From positions 26,229,985 through 26,293,984 of the forward strand of contig CAIIXF020000004.1 of assembly GCA_903813345.2 (NCBI GenBank): a DNA stretch of 64,000 bases. The letters are read 5' to 3'. This stretch comes from Owenia fusiformis. Its lineage: Eukaryota > Annelida > Polychaeta > Sabellida > Oweniidae. The notes below the pieces were generated by a model. That model was given only the letters and a program-made list of their open reading frames with translations, made no database searches and was not told the DNA's origin. This document shows positions 1 through 13,500 of this stretch, one piece after another. The position numbers were made by a program, and so were the translations under genes. The first letter of the stretch is position 1. Each line of letters starts with the position of its first letter.

Positions 1-587
1 AAGTTAGCTTGAAATTAACTCAATTTTCAAACAAAGTGTCAATTATAGGTCAGAAACAAATACGCGAGTATCCAAAACATATTCCATGATTGGCTAATAA
101 ACATCTGCCCCGTGGCCATTCTGAATGTATCATACTGTTTGACCAATCAGGGAGTTAGACGTATATAGTTTGGCCCAGCTGGAATTATGTAAAGCTATCT
201 TATTGGCCTAATTCTACACTAAAAACTAAAAACCCCTACTGACATTTCAGACATTTTTGACGTGCCACAAACTGACAAACATCAAATATTTATTCCAAAC
301 AGTCAAAGCAGTTTACTGTATTCAAATATCTTGATTATAAATATTTTTAGTAGAACTGTGGACAATCCACGTGGTACAATTTATATTGAACATTTAAATC
401 ATACCGGTTATTCTTGTAATCTATATTTGGTTGAGTTTACCATTTAGATTAGAAATAATTTCGATATTTTTTGATAGGTGTTGTTCTAGTATGTGTCGCT
501 TAAGGTCTCGGGGTAGTTATCAGAAATTACACCAAACAGAAAATAAATAAACCATGTGGATTTTAGAATTTTTGAAGTAAGATAACA

Positions 588-708
588 GAGTTGTGCTCCG
601 ATTTTCACGACGGCGCCCGGCCGATTGAGTATTTTGTTTAAAGTTGTATATAAGTTTTGAGCAGAATACTCAATCGCCCGGGCGCCGGCCGATGAATCGA
701 GAAAGAGT
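588..708. mobile_element. Short GC-rich hairpin MITE
   Basis: The two arms share a GC-rich core (gcgcccggccgattgagt on the left, an inverted counterpart near 675-692) around an AT-rich loop. A second copy with the same arms lies at 31606-31748. Both carry the words ctccgattttcac and gcgcccggcc. No coding capacity; read as a non-autonomous inverted-repeat element. Confidence 0.55.
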
Positions 709-727
709 CGAAGGCAAATATACAAAG

Positions 728-2465
728 CCTAAAGCCGGCTTCTACAGTACATCAGAAGCCGGCTTCTGGCGTCACCAAGAAGCCGGCTTTTAAAAACCGG
801 CTTCGAATGACTTACAGAAGCCGGCTTCTGCAGTTACCAAGAAGCCAGTTTTAAAAGCCAGATTCTCTCTCTCAATCATTTTGTTGTGCATTATGCATCT
901 TATTCTCGTATAATTAGCATGGAAATGAGAAAAAAAATGAAAATAAGTAAAATTGTAACATATTGCAAGATTTTTTGCAAAAAGTAATTTCAAACCAAAA
1001 CTATGGGGGAAATTTAATTCTAAGTAAAAATATCGATGAATTACATACATCATGTTCGTTAAATAAGAGTAGATTATGCATTGCATTTCTGTTTAATAAA
1101 AACGCATCGCTCATTTTACAAAACTGGGTGCGTTTTTATTTAACGGGAATGCAATGCATAATCTGTTCTGATTTAGTGAACGTGATCTAATTCATCGATA
1201 TTTTTACTTAGAAATGAATTTTCTCTCATAGTTTTGGCTTGAAATGACTTTTTGCAAAAAATCTTGAAATAAGTTACAATTTTACGTATTTTTCAGTTTT
1301 TTCTCATTTTCAGGCCAATTATACGAGAATAAGATGCATAATACACATAGAAATGATCGTGAGACAGTATCCCGTGATTCCCAGTTGCTAGATTGTCCCT
1401 ACATAGCTTGTGTAAGATGGAGCGAGCTGATTTGTAAACTGGCTCCAAGTTGGAGCCAGTTTTGAAAAATGAGCGGTGCGTTTTTATTAAACGGAAATGC
1501 AATGCATAATCTATTCTGATTTAGTGAACGTGATCTAATTCATCGATATTTTTACTTAGAAATGAATTTTCTCTCATAGTTTTGGCTTGAAATGACTTTT
1601 TGCAAAAAAATTTGAAATAAGTTACAATTTTACGTATTTTTCAGTTTTTTCATGCAAATTATACGAGAATAAGATGCATAATGCACATAGAAATGATCGT
1701 GAGACAGTATCCCGTGATTCCTAGTTGCTAGATTGTCCCTACATAGCTTGTGTAAGATGGATCGAGCTGATTTGTAAACTGGCTCCAAGTTAGAGCCAGT
1801 TTTGAAAAATGAGCGGTGCGTTTTTATAAAACGGAAATGCAATGCATAATCTGTTCTGATTTAGTGAACATGATCTAATTCATCGATATTTTTACTTAGA
1901 CTTCAATTTTCTCTTATAGTTTTGACTTGAAATGACTTTTTGCAAAAACCGTTAATAGCTTGTGTTTAATGGTGCGAGCTGATTTGAAAACTGGCTCTAA
2001 ATTGGAGCCAGTTTTGAAAAATGAGCGGTGCGTTTTTATTAAACAGAAATACAATGCATAATATTTTTGGAATTGATGAACGTGATCAAATTCATCGATA
2101 TCCATGCTTAGAATTCAATTTACCCGTATAGTTTTGCAAAAATATGACAATATAAACTATTTTCAAAAGCCATCTTCTGCAGTACGTCAGTAAGTAAGAA
2201 GCCAGTTTTAAAAGCCGGCTTCTTGGTGACTCCAGAAGCCGGCTTCTGTTGTCCTTCAGAAGCCGGTTTTTAAAAGCCGGCTTCTTGTTGACTGTAGAAG
2301 CCGGCTTCTGTATTACGTAAGAAGCCAGTTTGTAAAAGCCGGCTTCTTGGTGCAGAAGCCGGCTTCTGTTGTCCTTCAGAAGCTGGCTTTTAAAAGCCGG
2401 CTTCTTGGTGACTCCAGAAGCCGGCTTCTGTAGTACGTAAGAAGCCAGTTTGTAAAAGCGGTTTT
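728..2465. repeat. Composite foldback/satellite block flanked by palindrome clusters
   Basis: Both ends (about 728-870 and 2160-2465) are clusters of the palindrome agaagccggcttct, separated by short spacers of about 10-20 bases. The interior has a left arm (about 880-1125) inverted relative to the next unit, then direct repeats in which gtgcgtttttat recurs near 1128, 1476, 1816 and 2027 (spacing about 348, 340 and 211). Each direct unit ends in a smaller hairpin (ctggctccaa ... ttggagccag). The small ORFs here are repeat products, not genes. Confidence 0.7.
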
Positions 2466-2641
2466 TGCCTTCGAGTACTTCTGGATGAATCGGAGCAAAT
2501 GTGACCCAGGCATTACATGGCCAGGATCACAATGGTCATGGTCAAAATGACCCTTGCCATGCTGAAATAGCTTTTTCAGCCCTCTGAAAAGGTGACTGAA
2601 AAAAGCTAGAAGTTAGCGTTTCAGAAAGGTCATTGAACAGA

Positions 2642-2830
2642 TTTTTCAGAAAATGTGCCCAACATATTGCACTAAATGATAGGAGCTTTGAAACTTTGAA
2701 TTCAAAAAAATGAGAAACTGATTTGAAAAATCTCATTTTCCTTTTGATGACCACAATTTTTGTTTCAGATAATTTTCAAAGCTCCTATCATTTAAAGCAA
2801 TATACTCTATTGGGCACATTCTGAAAAAAT
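2642..2830. mobile_element. Foldback MITE
   Basis: Terminal inverted arms of about 50 bp: the left begins tttttcagaaaatgtgccc and contains atgataggagctttgaaa; the right holds the reverse complement and ends at gggcacattctgaaaaaa. No ORF of note. Confidence 0.6.
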
Positions 2831-2835
2831 TAAAA

Positions 2836-4610
2836 TACTGTGATTTTTTAGTAAGCATTTCAATTCTAAATATACTCATATGTCGTAATTAAGTACTGGA
2901 GTTAATAATCAAATAATCAATTTCTGAAGCTTGTAATGTAGAGCTGTGGATAGTATGAGCCAGAGATTACTTCATGAATTTATGACAGTCAGTTTGTATT
3001 GTAAGTAATTATAAAGTTAGTGGACTGTCTAAATAGTGACTATATATTGAGATTACATTGATATTTATTCTCATTAAAAGTGCGATCTAAAATATAGTTC
3101 TCTGTTTACTATTAAGCCAAGAAGAATATCATGCTTTAACTTACCTCACATTGAATGTTTTGTATATATCCCTAAATTGTAATAGATTGATTTAAGTTTC
3201 ATAAACTACTGTGTCTGTATATCATCTTAAGGGTCATAACTTAGTATGAGAGTTAGTCATCCTTGACTCGTATCCAAATGTTTAACCCAGATGCAGTGAC
3301 CGTAACTGCCATAACATGGGTATATTTTGTCAATAGAAGGAATGTAATTTATCGCAAGGCTGACCAAGAAATGTTATATGAATATTGAATTGTGTTGAAA
3401 ATCATGGTCAGTGGTAGTAAATATGAGACTATCAGGTCAGCTTAAACTTAGTCAAAACAACTTTTAACTGGAAAATATTTTGCGAACTACAATTGAAGTC
3501 ATGGGAATAAGTTATATTGACATTTATTATGAGTTTAACAGTTTATCATAAGGCTTTTGAATATAAATCCTTCCTTGGTGATATACTTTCACCCCACGAA
3601 CTTTTACGCTACAATCAAAGACGCCGGCACACACTGCCAAAGTTGAGAGACACGCTACCATAAGTTTAGAGACACGTTACCATAAGTTGAGAGACACGCT
3701 CCATATTTTTGACGTTTTGAGACATTAACATAATTTCTGATGTCGAGAGTTAGAACAATTATATATTTTCTGGCTTTCACGATGAGGACCCGGGCGTTTT
3801 CGTTACAATAGCACACCGGAATAGCCTGACAGCGGTAAAACCAGATACTGTTGTCAAAAATGGCGGACATAACAGTCGCTTCAACTCTTTAATCACTTGG
3901 TTCTCATTTCACGGGATTTTATCATCCTTAATTCTGTGCATGAATAAAGAAATCCCAGTTTCGATCAAATTGGGTCGTGAATCGCCACAATATAGCAGTG
4001 TCCGTTGTCCCGTATCTCATTTTGATCGGTTAGATTAAAGACTTTATTTCGATGGTAGAACATAATTAACTGTAAAATGATGAAGACACTTTGATTGATT
4101 GTTGTTCCAAAGGAATGTGTTCAGTTCATCTAGTTCTCATCATTTAAGTGTCGTATTTGATGATTTAGAAATCTTAGCGGCTCAAATATTTGAAAATACT
4201 TTTTTCAGTGGTCCCATTTGTCAAAAATGACTCAAACTGTTGTGTTTCAAATCATGAAAAGTAATATTTGAATTCATATATTTGCACGGGGCCTCAATAG
4301 CCGACGCTTCAGGTTTAGTATTTTGCCCATGTGCTGGATAAAGGCCCATGCATCTCAAAAGGTGACTAATCTTTTAATAATGGTTTATTGTAATAGTATT
4401 ATGTTCCGTCTTGTTAGTTAAAGCCTGGATAGACGGATTACATATGACAGAAGGACACACGTTTAACAGTTTGCATACTCCGTGGCAGTACTACTCTATT
4501 CTGAGACACTGCACGGGAGTTCGAACAGTTAGTTGACGGATGGACGAAATTGAAGGTTAAATGCCAATTGCGTTGCCCTGGGATTAAGTACATGACTATT
4601 TACTTTCCTT
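2836..4610. other. Intergenic stretch, no gene seen
   Basis: No convincing coding exon on either strand. A short tandem repeat of about 22 bp (unit containing gagagacacgctaccataag, about three copies) sits at 3645-3700. The remainder is unremarkable AT-rich DNA. Confidence 0.5.
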
Positions 4611-4619
4611 TTTAAGCTT

Positions 4620-5012
4620 CAGTTGAAAGCAACATTTTGGTAAAACATTGCTATACCTGCACATGTTATTTTCTGGTACAAAATTAAGTATGAAGGCATG
4701 TGTATATTTGCTTGTTTTTTCAGGAAAGTATTATTACACTGTCTACTTTTAGTTAACCTGGAAACAGGTCAATGGTACTCCTATGTTGTCTGGAAACTTT
4801 GAAAGAAAATTTGGAAAAATAGAAAGTGCGAAATATCAGAATTTTCTGGAGTTCCCATTGAACTCTTAACAGATATACTAAAAGAAGACAATGTAATGAT
4901 ACTTTCCCGAAAAGAGCAAAGAAATTGACACATGCCTTCATACTTTATTTTGTACCAGAAATTAACATGTGCAATTATAGCAATTTTTTACCAAAATGTT
5001 ATTTTTCAGCTG
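4620..5012. mobile_element. Foldback MITE of about 0.39 kb
   Basis: Arms of roughly 75 bp. The left carries ttctggtacaaaattaagt followed by atgaaggcatgtg; the right carries cacatgccttcat and ttttgtaccagaaatta and ends near ttaccaaaatgtt. The small ORF inside is a by-product of the arms. Confidence 0.6.
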
Positions 5013-5299
5013 TACCTTGACAGCATCTACTCTGTCTACACGTATATACATAAATTATCGAATACCCAGCACGACTTTCACTAATTCAAAAAATGATCGT
5101 TTATCCGCACCGAATTAAGCCAAACATAGTGTACACCATTTCGTTTAAAAATGTAAATACTTGTATATATATATCATTACTGATGTATGGGGCACAGTCA
5201 GTCCCATTCGTTTGAAGAGTGCAATCACAGTGAAGGTTTAGTTTACTCACTTCGAGAGCCATGTTAGATTTTGAAACTTATGGCTCTCAAACGGAGAAG

Positions 5300-5787
5300 T
5301 GAACAGCTGATCAATAGTGACCTTTGAAATTGAATTAAGTCGATCCGCGGCTTACTTTTGGTCTCTAACTGTGTCTTACATCAGTATCATCAATCCGTGT
5401 AAGTATTGGAGCGCTGGAGTACTTCTTTTTCGATCAAGACTTGTAAATTGTTCATCGAGTTAAAGTTTTACAGACCTATTTCCAATATGGCGGTTTGCTA
5501 GGTGCGAGATACGCAACGAACGAAATGAATTTTGAGAATTAGTTAGGTTCGGACAACCTCCGGAGATTTACGAAAATGTCCGAGCAGAAACCGCCATATT
5601 GGAATTTGGCAGTAAAACGATTCCCTCGACTAACAATTACAAGTCTTGATCGAAAAAGAAGTACTCCAGCGCTCCAATACTTACACGGATTGATGATACT
5701 GATGTAAGACACAGTTAGAGACCAAAAGTAAGCCGCGGATCGACTTAATTCGATTTCAAAGGTCACGATCATTGAGCTGTCCAAATG
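5300..5787. repeat. Large near-perfect inverted repeat (about 0.2-kb arms)
   Basis: The left arm (about 5300-5510) and right arm (about 5575-5787) are almost identical in inverted orientation, sharing ttaagtcgatccgcggctta and tattggagcgctggagtact. The loop is about 65 bp. Smaller stems (agagccat...atggctct near 5256-5286 and aaagctatt...aatagcttt near 5799-5828) flank it. This could be a foldback transposon or a hairpin-RNA source; the 81-residue ORF within it is not supported as a gene. Confidence 0.75.
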
Positions 5788-5829
5788 CTCCGTGGGAAAG
5801 CTATTATATCAAAATCCAAATAGCTTTCG

Positions 5830-7189
5830 CAGGAAGTAAGGTTTAGTCAAATACACATGTACAGCATAGCAATGTAGCATTTGGATGGTCCAAATTTGTT
5901 AGGACACGCAGTTTTGAATTCAAAAAACCTCGAAATCCGAGCTCATCATCCTTTAGCTGTAATCCGAACACTTTAAGCTATTCCCAATGGCGTTCGGATT
6001 AGACAGGTTTTAATGTTCCTAATATTATGGTAAAAAAGAATATCTGCTGGTATTATCGTAAACAGGGTTTATTGTGTAAAAATAGTTGTACATTGTAAAT
6101 AATCAGTGTAGGTTTTCAAAAATAATATTTAAAGCCCCCATATAAAGTTTAAACCACTAATATTGTAGTCTTACCCAATGTTATCAAAATGTGATATGTG
6201 AAACTTTTTATTAAATTGACTTTTTGTTCGAAAATCGTGAATTTATTTCAGACTAAATTTTAGACGTGTGGGCCCACTCTCTGCCATTTGTGAATAATTT
6301 TGGGCATTCATTTTTTAATCAATTAATTAATATTTGTATTTGGTGCAATGGGGGATATCCTCTTGCTATAAAATTATTTGTTTTGCATACCATGTATCCA
6401 TAGATACCGCGCCCCGCTGTCTGTGTCTGCCCCAAAGTTTTCACACGGCGGCAAACAGTGAGCCCACAAGGCCTAAGAGTAACAGCTCCATTAGCTATGA
6501 ACTTAAAGTAATACATGTAAATCATAATGTATTGTGTTGCCCAATCACTGTAATTGGCACATATAATATCTAGTTTAAACAAGTAAGCCATAATAATACA
6601 ATAGCAAATAATATTTTGGCAGCTTGGATTGATTTTCAATTTCTTTATTTACAGCAGCGGCCAACATGGCAAATTCCTGCAGTTGTTCTCACCATTCACT
6701 GTTGTTTCAGGGAATTTCGCTATTTCAATGTTTAAATTATGATTTTTCCATTCTAAAATTATATTTTGAAATAATTTTGAATGTTCTTCATTTGTATTGC
6801 CTCCTGTCAGAATTTTTTATGAAAGCCATGGGTATTGTTGACGCCGGAAAAATTGCAACCAATTAGAGTCTTTTATATGTGTTCAAGACTTATTGTTCCA
6901 TTTTTGAATGGAAGGTCAAAATTGAAGAGCCCTGTGGTCCAATATCATTTATGTCATCGAAGTTCAAGGTCATATCTAAAGGGCAATGATCAATTTATTT
7001 ATGTGAATTACAAAATGAATTAAACGCTCCGTGAAGTAATCAACAAGGTCAGAGTATGACCTTGAGAAGAGGGTCACTTCCAAAGGTTAAAGTCACTTGA
7101 AGGTTATCGTCAAGGTCCGAAAGGGAAAAATCTGAAGATATTAGCAAACGCTTTGCAATACTGACTACTAAAACCTATAAAGCACTTAG
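5830..7189. other. Intergenic stretch, no gene seen
   Basis: AT-rich; short ORFs here show no splice-consistent or family-like peptide. A fragment near 6126 (aaagcccccatataaagttt) resembles the ends of the element at 23741-24427. Confidence 0.4.
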
Positions 7190-7385
7190 TAACACCCCAG
7201 TCACATTTCCTGCGGCCGCCGTGTGGTCTATCATTTCTGCGGCCAATTGCTTTTCTACGCTCGCCGCAGAATTTCTGCGCTCTCATACTTTTGCAGTCAC
7301 ATTTCCCACGCAGCCGAAATTCACCGATTTAATTGATCTGCGGCCGACCTGCGGCTGCCGTGCGACAAATGTGACTGGGGTGTTA
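7190..7385. mobile_element. GC-rich MITE with TIRs taacaccccagtcacattt
   Basis: It begins taacaccccagtcacattt and ends with the inverted copy aaatgtgactggggtgtta. The interior is rich in tgcggccg words arranged as nested inverted repeats. Length about 196 bp, non-coding. Confidence 0.75.
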
Positions 7386-7489
7386 GGCTAAATATAACAT
7401 CAATTTTCCAGTATTCAAATTTCATCGATGTTGATTTGAATTATATGAATTCTTGCACTATGTAGGGTGTTTACTAAATTCCTATTTGC

Positions 7490-7495
7490 TTTATT
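7490..7495 (-). terminator. Poly(A) signal of the LRR gene
   Basis: AATAAA on the minus strand, about 77 bases beyond the stop codon at 7572-7574. Confidence 0.5.
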
Positions 7496-7571
7496 TCATA
7501 ATTTCATCATTTTCCTGAATTTGTTTGAAGAGAAAATTGACCTTTAGAACAGGCATTTTCAAGAACAAATT

Positions 7572-10500
7572 CTATGTCACTGCAACATTCTGTTTTTGTA
7601 ATGCGAAATCTTGTTGGATTCCTATTGGTCCAGAAATAATACTTTGTGGTGTACTGTTGGCATCGTTCTGTCTTGACGATTCTCTTGGTGATTCACTTGG
7701 TGATTGAGTATTTACAATTTGTGTATCCGATTGGCCGTATAAAATCTCCTGTAGGGTTTCACCACTGTCCATAAAAACATCTCGGCAAAATGGCGAGCAT
7801 GCTCGAAATAAAAATGGCAGGTTTTTGACAGAGAATATTTTAGAAATTGGTCGGATTATGCGTAACCCAGGTCCGTAAATTGGTCCATTACAGCAGTTAC
7901 ACTGAGAAGCCCTGAAAAATAAGAATTTTAAAAGAGTCAGTGTGTTGAAAAACTAAAAAGCAGTGAACATCTGAAGTGCAAGCTTGTCATGTTTACCCAT
8001 TGAAAGTTTAAAAATTCATATATTGATACTGGGATTTACCAAAAACTAGGTGTGAAAATCTGTTTTTAAGACTAGATATGAGTTGGGAGTAATTTCAAAG
8101 TTTCCACGTTTGATTGGATTTTTCAATCCCTTTTTCAGATAATAAAGATTGTAAGGGAAATATTGGAATGCTTTTTGAACAATTACTCCCAACATTTTAA
8201 ACTTTCAATTTCTTTATTGCCCCTTTAACCATGAAAAATCTTGAAACAGATATGACTTACTTGCTCAACAACTTTTCAGCTTCATCTGGTATTGTTTTAT
8301 ATCTTGCACGTCGTCCACTTTGAGTGAAACATAACGCGGCAAGATCACTCAATCGCTGGGGAGCATTCTTAGTGTGTTCTTTCCAGAAAAGAGGGTGCAT
8401 GTAGTTATTGGTAACTCGCAGGTATTTCAGGCGAGGGAGACGTAAGGCACCGTAAGGCATTGAAGACAATTGGTTGCCCTCGAGGTTCATTTCACGTAAT
8501 CGACTGTAATATAAATCTATGATATTATTATCTACTTTTCATTTTTACTCAATCATCACATTGAATATTTACATTTTCCAAATTTGAACACTTAAAAATT
8601 TACATCTCACATGATGTAAAAAAAATATCAATTTATGTATTTGAAGATTCTGGGAAAAATCCCAAAAAGTAAGTCAGTAAAATGCATTTAAGAACTTCCC
8701 AGAGGCAGGGGGATTATATACTATACACCCCCAAAATCCAATCTGGTTTTCGACGCCGTTTTGGTGCCAAATTTTGGTGCCGTCTCAGCACCAAATGGAC
8801 TGACTAGTCCAGTGCCAAATTTTGGTATCGAAAGGTTTCGGTGTCAGAATGGTGCCGAAACGGTGCCAGAACAGCGCCAAATCTTTTTGATGCCCAAACG
8901 GCGCCGAATTATATTGTCTGTGTATCTTCCTCTCATTCTCAATTTACATGTACTTACTTTGCATTTTCCATCTCCTGTGGTAAGAAGGTCAGTCTGTTGT
9001 ATGACAGGTCAAGATGGCGTAACTTCTCACATTGGAATAAACTAAATAAAAAATAGAGAAGATCAATTTAATGTTTGCAGCTTTAATAAATCAATTCCTA
9101 AAATAATACACGTACATGTACTAATATGTAGATTAATTTCTGAGAAGAGCTAGATTTATAATTACAGTGGAACTTGCTAAATGGAACACCTCTGTAAGTG
9201 GAACACCTCACAAGTGGAACGGGATTTTAGAAGGTCTGCAGCCCATTGACTCCATGTTAATTAACATCTGTAAGTGGAACACCTCTCAAGTGGAACACTT
9301 TTTTGTGGTCCTTTTAGGGCATTCCACTTACACAGGTTCTACTGTATATTTGTCTATATGCAAAAGTTTTAGCTCATTTGTCATACAAGGTGATATTAAT
9401 TTACAGAGAGTTTCAAAACTGGTCAAATAATACCCCAACATTTTATTATTTTGCAAGTATGCTGAGTGCAGATAGATGGCGCTGGATGATTTTAAAACTC
9501 TAAAGAAATCATGGCACCTGGATATTCAATTAAAGCAAAGATCACTAGGATTTCACAACTTAAACTTTATCTTGTGTACTGACCTTACAGGGACCGAGCT
9601 TAGCATACAGAATGAGATAACAAGAGATCGGAGTCTCTTCAGACCAGATATCGCAGGTGGAATCTCCTCAATTGGATTGTTGCGCAGTTTCAGAATCTCA
9701 AGACGATGCAACGAAAACACAACCTCAGGAATTTCCTAAAATGATAAAACAAATAAATCAAATGCAATTGCTATGGTTATTTTCAATAAGTGAAAGAATG
9801 CGGATTACACTTTGGAATTATACATCTTTAAAGTTTGCTCCATTTCATTAATGGAAATCTAAATCCCATAAATATGTCACATTTTGTGAATCAATATTTT
9901 TCAACTAGAAAATTCATTCATTTTCCTGAGTTGCTCAATACATAAGCCTATAACCTCTTTTAGAAAATACTGGACTTATTGTTAATTCACGGGGGAGGCC
10001 AAGCATGAAGTAAGCAACCAATTCCAACACCAAACTTTACAGAAAGATATTTTTCTAACATATTTTCAAAACTTTGGGCATTATAGTCCAAATATATAAA
10101 ACAGGCCCTATACCATAGGGGAGCACAATCAACACCCTCTGGACTTTTTTGAATAGGCTTAATGTATGAGAGAGAAACCCATGGTATAATGCATATTTTA
10201 TAATCTGTAATTTGCCTCATTAGTTTTGTTTCAAGTTTTGTCTTGTCTATTCTTAAAACAAAGATACACCCTTGTTAATTACAAAACTACTTACAGAGAA
10301 ATCATTGAAGGATAAATTCAGATATCTGAGGGTCCTGGAGACTGGTTGGATATCAGGGATCTCTGAGATGAAATGAGCCTAAAAATAAACATTTATGTAA
10401 TGTAGAGTATACAACTGAGTGAGGTACATGTACAGTATACCATTTAGCCTAACACTTATCAGGCCCGTAGCCAGGGGGGGTTCGCAGGGTTCGGGCGAAC

Positions 10501-13500
10501 CCCCCCCTGGCCAAAAATTCTTTCAAAATCATGCAGTTTTTGACCATTTTGAGCACTTCTCTAGTGATTTTAGCCTAATTTGGGCCAAAATTGTCAAATG
10601 TGAACCCCCCCTGAAAATTTTTGAAAATTGAACCCCCCCTTGGCAAATCCTGGCTACGGGCCTGCTTATTTACAATTCTAAGACTCCTTTTCTAATTCTC
10701 CCCCCATTAGTTTTTTTATAGTACAGCATATAATATCCGTACATTATTATTGCTCATCTTAGAGATTCTTTATCACTTTTTTTCTAATTTTTCCCAATTA
10801 AGTTTTTTAATCCCATCACATGTTCCATACGATATATTTAAGGAATGAAGACGGAGATTTTATGATTCATGGCGTAATACATGACCGAAATTTTTTATTT
10901 TATTCTGTTCACAGTTAAAAGACCGAAATCCTGTAGACATAAATCATGAAATTGAGGTCTTTGTTACGATTCTAATAATATGATAAACAGACAAGAAGCA
11001 CAACTATTTACATTTAAGAATTTTAGCAATAGAGACAAGTTTATCAATTGTTCTAGCTATTGTGACGTCACGCATCATATTAGAATCACCCTTCTAATAA
11101 TCAATGCACCAAACTGACCAAGTGCCGGAAAATACCTTAGAAAAAGTTCAAATATAACAGGCCCGTAGCCAGGATTTGCCAAGGGGGGGTTCAGTTTTCA
11201 AAAATTTCCAGGGGGGGTTCACATTTGACAATTTTGGCCCAAATATGGCTAAATCACTTGAGAAGTGCTCAAAATGGTGAAAAACTGTATGATTTTGAAA
11301 TAATTTTGGGCCGGGGGCCCTGGCCTGTATAATATGAAAATATATTTTTAAGTACCTTGAGACTCAGTGCAGTAGCTCCACTGACGAGACAGTCCAGAAC
11401 AGACAATTCTGCAGGTGAAATTTGCTCCTCATTGGTTGCTGGAAATAAACATAATGTTTAGGAATGGCCGGTGTAAAAGGGTAGGAGATCCTATCAAATT
11501 ATGGTCCTACTTTCCATTGATTTATATGGTGACCTAAATACAACTCTTTCCCTCATTATCGTGGCCACAATCAGGGCCAGTAAGGGCCTTTAAGAAAGGG
11601 AACCATAATCCCTGGGGGACCATAATTTCTTTCACACAGGCTTTACATGTAGCTTTATCTCTTTAGACTTGCTATACTGAAGTTCTCTAAATTCTCTTAA
11701 TCTTCACTGAACACATCTTTCCTGATAACACGTCACCTTATTAAACACTTCATTCTAGTAAATATCTTTCTAGTGAGCACATCCTCTCATGAACACATCC
11801 ATTTTGTGAAGATACCCCAGTGATCTCCACAGGATTTTTTCACACGCGGGTGCAAAATTCTCATTTTCACACTTTAGACCAAAATTGGTCAAAATGTGCC
11901 CATTTTTTATGATTTTTGTCATTTTCAAGTGGGTGCAAATGGATTTCCAGGTGGGTGCAAGCCTATTTCCAAAGTCTCAGGTGGGTGCTGCGCCCACTTC
12001 CTTTAATGCTGGGGAGATCACTGTACCCTTCTAATGAGCGAATACATCCTTCTGGTAAATGCCATATCATTTCTTGCATGTAAAGATCTCAGATATGACA
12101 AAATGAATAAGTCATTGTAGTTATCTAGTAATCTATTCTGTCTTGTAAGCATCTTAATTTTAGTAAGCAGATGGGGTAAAATTATGGGAAAAAATTATTA
12201 TTGAATACAGGCTTGTAGCCAGCTTTTGCCAAGAGGGTTCATTTTTCAAAATATTCACAAGAGGTTCACTTTTGCCAAGAGGGTTCATTTTCAAAATATT
12301 ACAAGAGGTTCACTTTTGTCAAGATGATTCATTTTTCAAAAAACTACAAGAGGTTCACTTTTGCCAAGAGTGTTCTCTTTTCAAAAAAGTTACAAGAGGT
12401 TCACTTTTGCCAAGAGGGTTCACTTTTCGGAAAAAACACAGGAGGTTCACATTTGACAACTTTGTCCCAAATTCACTTGAAAAATGCTCAGAATGGTAAA
12501 AAACTGCATGATTTTGACAGAGTTTCTAGCCATGGGGGGTACGATTGAACCCCTGATCCCCCTTGCTACAGGCCTGGGATACACTACTTACCGAAAGGGG
12601 AGTTACTCCTTCTGGAGCCCTGGAAATGTCTTGAATCTGCAGACTGGAAAACTGCATCCTTAGTGGGCATTGTCGAATCACTGGAAATGTCAAATGTAAA
12701 TAATAGAGAATGTAAAAATATAAATGCTTTTTCGTTAAATGCCATTAGTTTTAAAAGCTGGAATATGTTTATAAATAAATAAGTCAACAATTATTGGCAG
12801 TTCAAAAGATGTAAGGCCTGCATGATTTTACTGACATTTTATTCAGAGTATATAATTTTTCCAAATCAAAAGTTTCAATTCTATAACTTAGATTTATTAG
12901 GTCGAAAGTATAATCAAAGTGAAATTGCTCACACCTACACTACCCGAAAAAATGAAGAAAAATTGGGTACATTTTTTGGGGTAGTGTAGTTCTGAACAGT
13001 TTTGTCTTTAATTCAAAATACGAGACTAAATTAAAAAAACACAAACCGTATCATTTGTAGTGATTTTTCTCGGAGCACTGTCCCGTCATCCTCATACAGT
13101 ATGATCTCCGTGTGAGGGGCAGTGCCAGGGATATAGGGAGGGGAGTACTTTGGCAATGGACGTATGACAGTCTTGACCTCTGATTTCATGATGTTCTTGA
13201 ACTGTTCTTTGATAACAGCAGCCATCTCTATAAGAAGCTGCTGTTGAGGCACCCTTGGAGTAACTTTCACAGGAATATCTTCATCTGTAATTGTATTGTA
13301 TCAAATAATAAATTTAATACAATGAATCGTGAAAAAGAATGAAATAAAAGTTCAAATATTTGCTGAGACATTGTAATTGTATTGTATCAAATAATAAATT
13401 TAATACAATGAATCATGAAAAAGAATGAAATAAAAGTTCAAATATTTGCTGAGACATTGTAATTGTATTGTATCAAATAATAAATTTAATACAATGAATC

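Noticed and set aside
5539-5784. 81-aa minus-strand ORF
   Set aside because: Lies in one arm of the large inverted repeat with no family resemblance.
10419-10631. 70-aa ORF with a proline-rich stretch
   Set aside because: Entirely within a MITE family 1 copy.
12584-12790. 68-aa minus-strand ORF as a stand-alone gene
   Set aside because: Part of it is LRR exon 4, which is used in the frame that joins exons 3 and 5; the rest is intron.
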